Origin: Oscillospiraceae bacterium
Lineage (GTDB): Bacteria > Bacillota > Clostridia > Oscillospirales > Acutalibacteraceae
Assembly (NCBI GenBank): GCA_902769255.1
Contig: CACXOM010000002.1
Span: forward strand, 248,001 to 312,000
Direction of reading: 5' to 3'
Length of the DNA stretch: 64,000 nt
How positions within the stretch are numbered: position 1 is the stretch's first letter; each line of letters opens with the position of its first letter. The notes under the pieces were generated by a model, which made no database searches, was not told the origin of the DNA, and saw only the letters and a list, made by a program, of their open reading frames with translations. Positions 62,608-64,000 of the stretch are shown one piece after another. The translations under genes and the position numbers were made by a program.

Positions 62608-64000
62608 ATGTACGAGAAAGTATCTACAAACTTAAATTTTACCGAGCGTGAGAAAAAGGTCGGTCAGTTTTGGAGAAACGAGCAAATTTTTGAAAAATCT
62701 ATCGAAGAAAGAAAAGGTGCAAAACCTTATGTTTTCTATGACGGTCCGCCGACTGCAAACGGCAAACCGCATATTGGCCATGTTTTAACCCGTGTTATTA
62801 AAGATATGATACCAAGATACCGCACTATGAAAGGTTATATGGTACCTCGAAAAGCAGGTTGGGACACTCACGGACTTCCTGTTGAACTTGAAGTTGAAAA
62901 GCTTTTAGGACTTGACGGCAAAGAGCAAATTGAAGAATACGGTCTTGACCCTTTTATTACTAAATGTAAAGAATCTGTTTGGAAATACAAAGGTATGTGG
63001 GAAGATTTTTCAAATACCGTTGGTTTCTGGGCTGATATGGATAACCCTTATGTTACTTATCACAACGACTTTATCGAGTCGGAATGGTGGGCTCTTAAAA
63101 AGATTTTTGAGAAAAATCTTTTATATAAAGGCTTTAAAATTGTGCCTTACTGCCCTCGCTGCGGTACTCCTCTTTCATCTCACGAGGTTGCACAAGGCTA
63201 CAAGGCTGTTAAAGAGCGTTCCGCAATTGTTCGCTTTAAAGTTAAAGGCGAAGACTCTTATTTCCTCGCTTGGACAACAACACCTTGGACTTTGCCTTCA
63301 AATGTCGCTCTTTGTGTAAATCCTAACGAAACATATTGCAAAGTAAACGCTAATGACGGTTACACTTATTATATGGCTGAGGCTTTGCTTGACAAGGTGC
63401 TTGGCAAATTAGCAAGTGATGACAAACCTGCTTATGAAGTTTTAGAAAAATACAAAGGCGTTGACCTTGAAAACAAAGAATATGAGCCTTTGTTTAAATG
63501 CGCAGGCGATGTTGCTGAAAAACAGAATAAAAAAGCGCATTTTGTAACTGCTGATAATTATGTAACAATGACAGACGGTACAGGTATTGTTCATATTGCG
63601 CCTGCTTTTGGTGAAGATGATGCAAGAATCGGCAGAAACTACGATTTACCTTTTGTTCAGTTTGTTGATGAAAAAGGTAATATGACAGCCGAAACTGATT
63701 ATGCAGGCATTTTTGTAAAAGATGCAGATAAACCAATTTTAATTGACCTTGAAAAGAACGGTTTACTCTATGATGCACCAAAATTTGAGCATGATTACCC
63801 GTTCTGCTGGCGTTGCGATACACCGCTTATCTATTATGCAAGAGAGTCTTGGTTTATTAAAATGACAGCGGTTAAAGACAATCTTATTATAAATAACAAC
63901 ACAATTAATTGGATTCCTGAATCTATCGGCAAAGGAAGATTTGGCGACTGGCTCGAAAATGTGCAGGATTGGGGCGTTTCTCGTAACAGATATTGGGGTA
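62608..64000 (+). CDS. ileS: Isoleucine-tRNA ligase (3' part beyond the window)
   Basis: At least 464 residues, open to the right edge. The class I motif is PHIGH (HIGH), after FYDGPPTANGK; then GWDTHGLPVELEVE, CPRCGTPLSSHEV (Cys pair), the CP1 editing domain with AWTTTPWTLPSNVAL and GTGIVHIAPAFGEDD, and ESWFIKMT. The order and spacing fit IleRS. GGAGA precedes the ATG at 62608. It is controlled by the Ile T-box. Confidence 0.97.
   Translation, partial: MYEKVSTNLNFTEREKKVGQFWRNEQIFEKSIEERKGAKPYVFYDGPPTANGKPHIGHVLTRVIKDMIPRYRTMKGYMVPRKAGWDTHGLPVELEVEKLLGLDGKEQIEEYGLDPFITKCKESVWKYKGMWEDFSNTVGFWADMDNPYVTYHNDFIESEWWALKKIFEKNLLYKGFKIVPYCPRCGTPLSSHEVAQGYKAVKERSAIVRFKVKGEDSYFLAWTTTPWTLPSNVALCVNPNETYCKVNANDGYTYYMAEALLDKVLGKLASDDKPAYEVLEKYKGVDLENKEYEPLFKCAGDVAEKQNKKAHFVTADNYVTMTDGTGIVHIAPAFGEDDARIGRNYDLPFVQFVDEKGNMTAETDYAGIFVKDADKPILIDLEKNGLLYDAPKFEHDYPFCWRCDTPLIYYARESWFIKMTAVKDNLIINNNTINWIPESIGKGRFGDWLENVQDWGVSRNRYWG

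Overview
The window is about 64 kb of AT-rich DNA from an endospore-forming, low-GC Gram-positive bacterium of the class Clostridia, most likely an anaerobic gut member of the Ruminococcaceae/Oscillospirales type. This rests on gene content and not on any database match: spore genes (yabP, yabQ, an uninterrupted sigK, ylmC, gerW/ytfJ, a SleB-type hydrolase), formate-tetrahydrofolate ligase, GTP-dependent PEP carboxykinase, ThyX in place of ThyA, a secreted type I dockerin protein, T-box leaders and a THF riboswitch. Promoters are strikingly regular (TTGACA-like, 17 bp, TATAAT-like). No insertion sequence, prophage, integrase or CRISPR array is visible.

Layout. 1-7.2 kb: rimI(partial)-tsaD, pckG, yabP-yabQ-divIC, a lone fumarase alpha subunit, hpf, an RluD-type synthase and ylmC. 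7.2-9.3 kb: a tyrosine kinase/phosphatase module (CpsB-CpsD-CpsC type) without any glycosyltransferases. 9.3-13.1 kb: ychF, tadA, a CPBP protease and a nucleotidyltransferase. 13.2-17.4 kb: sigK, a membrane protein and two flavoproteins. 17.4-21.4 kb: tRNA-Leu, then one operon coding for a dockerin protein, a lipoprotein, an HPr-kinase-like protein, a PqqD-like protein, a soluble S26 peptidase and an ABC exporter. This resembles the tailoring and export half of a RiPP (lasso-type) pathway without its cyclising enzymes. 21.5-28.4 kb: acpP, aroK, ireB, ktrAB, groESL with a CtsR-type box, an rRNA methyltransferase and a DUF1292 gene. 28.4-28.9 kb: a probable 6S RNA and a row of hairpins. 28.9-35.3 kb: a zinc-ribbon membrane protein, a MarR-controlled heterodimeric ABC exporter and galM.

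35.7-41.7 kb is the most unusual part: a SARP-type response regulator, a very large beta-helix/MBG surface protein, an MscS channel and a single-pass membrane protein. Two perfect TTGGACA direct repeats, 11 bp apart and 8 bp from a -10 box, precede the surface gene, as expected for a SARP target. The surface gene is broken by a five-copy 16-bp tandem repeat just behind its signal peptide and by two short indels, and mscS carries two A-run indels. No other gene in the window is visibly frameshifted.

41.7-47.5 kb: fhs, then a threonine T-box operon that makes a methyltransferase before thrS, and galE. 47.5-64 kb: cell-wall genes (SleB type, class A PBP, MltG, DacF), U32 peptidase, folate/thymidylate genes (5-FTHF cyclo-ligase, DJ-1 protein, tmk, thyX), site-2 protease, scpAB, DUF2953, gerW, rluB, tRNA-Lys, a THF riboswitch with its folate transporter gene, and an Ile T-box with ileS running off the end. 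One-carbon/folate metabolism (fhs, cyclo-ligase, thyX, folT) and sporulation/cell-wall remodelling are the recurring themes.
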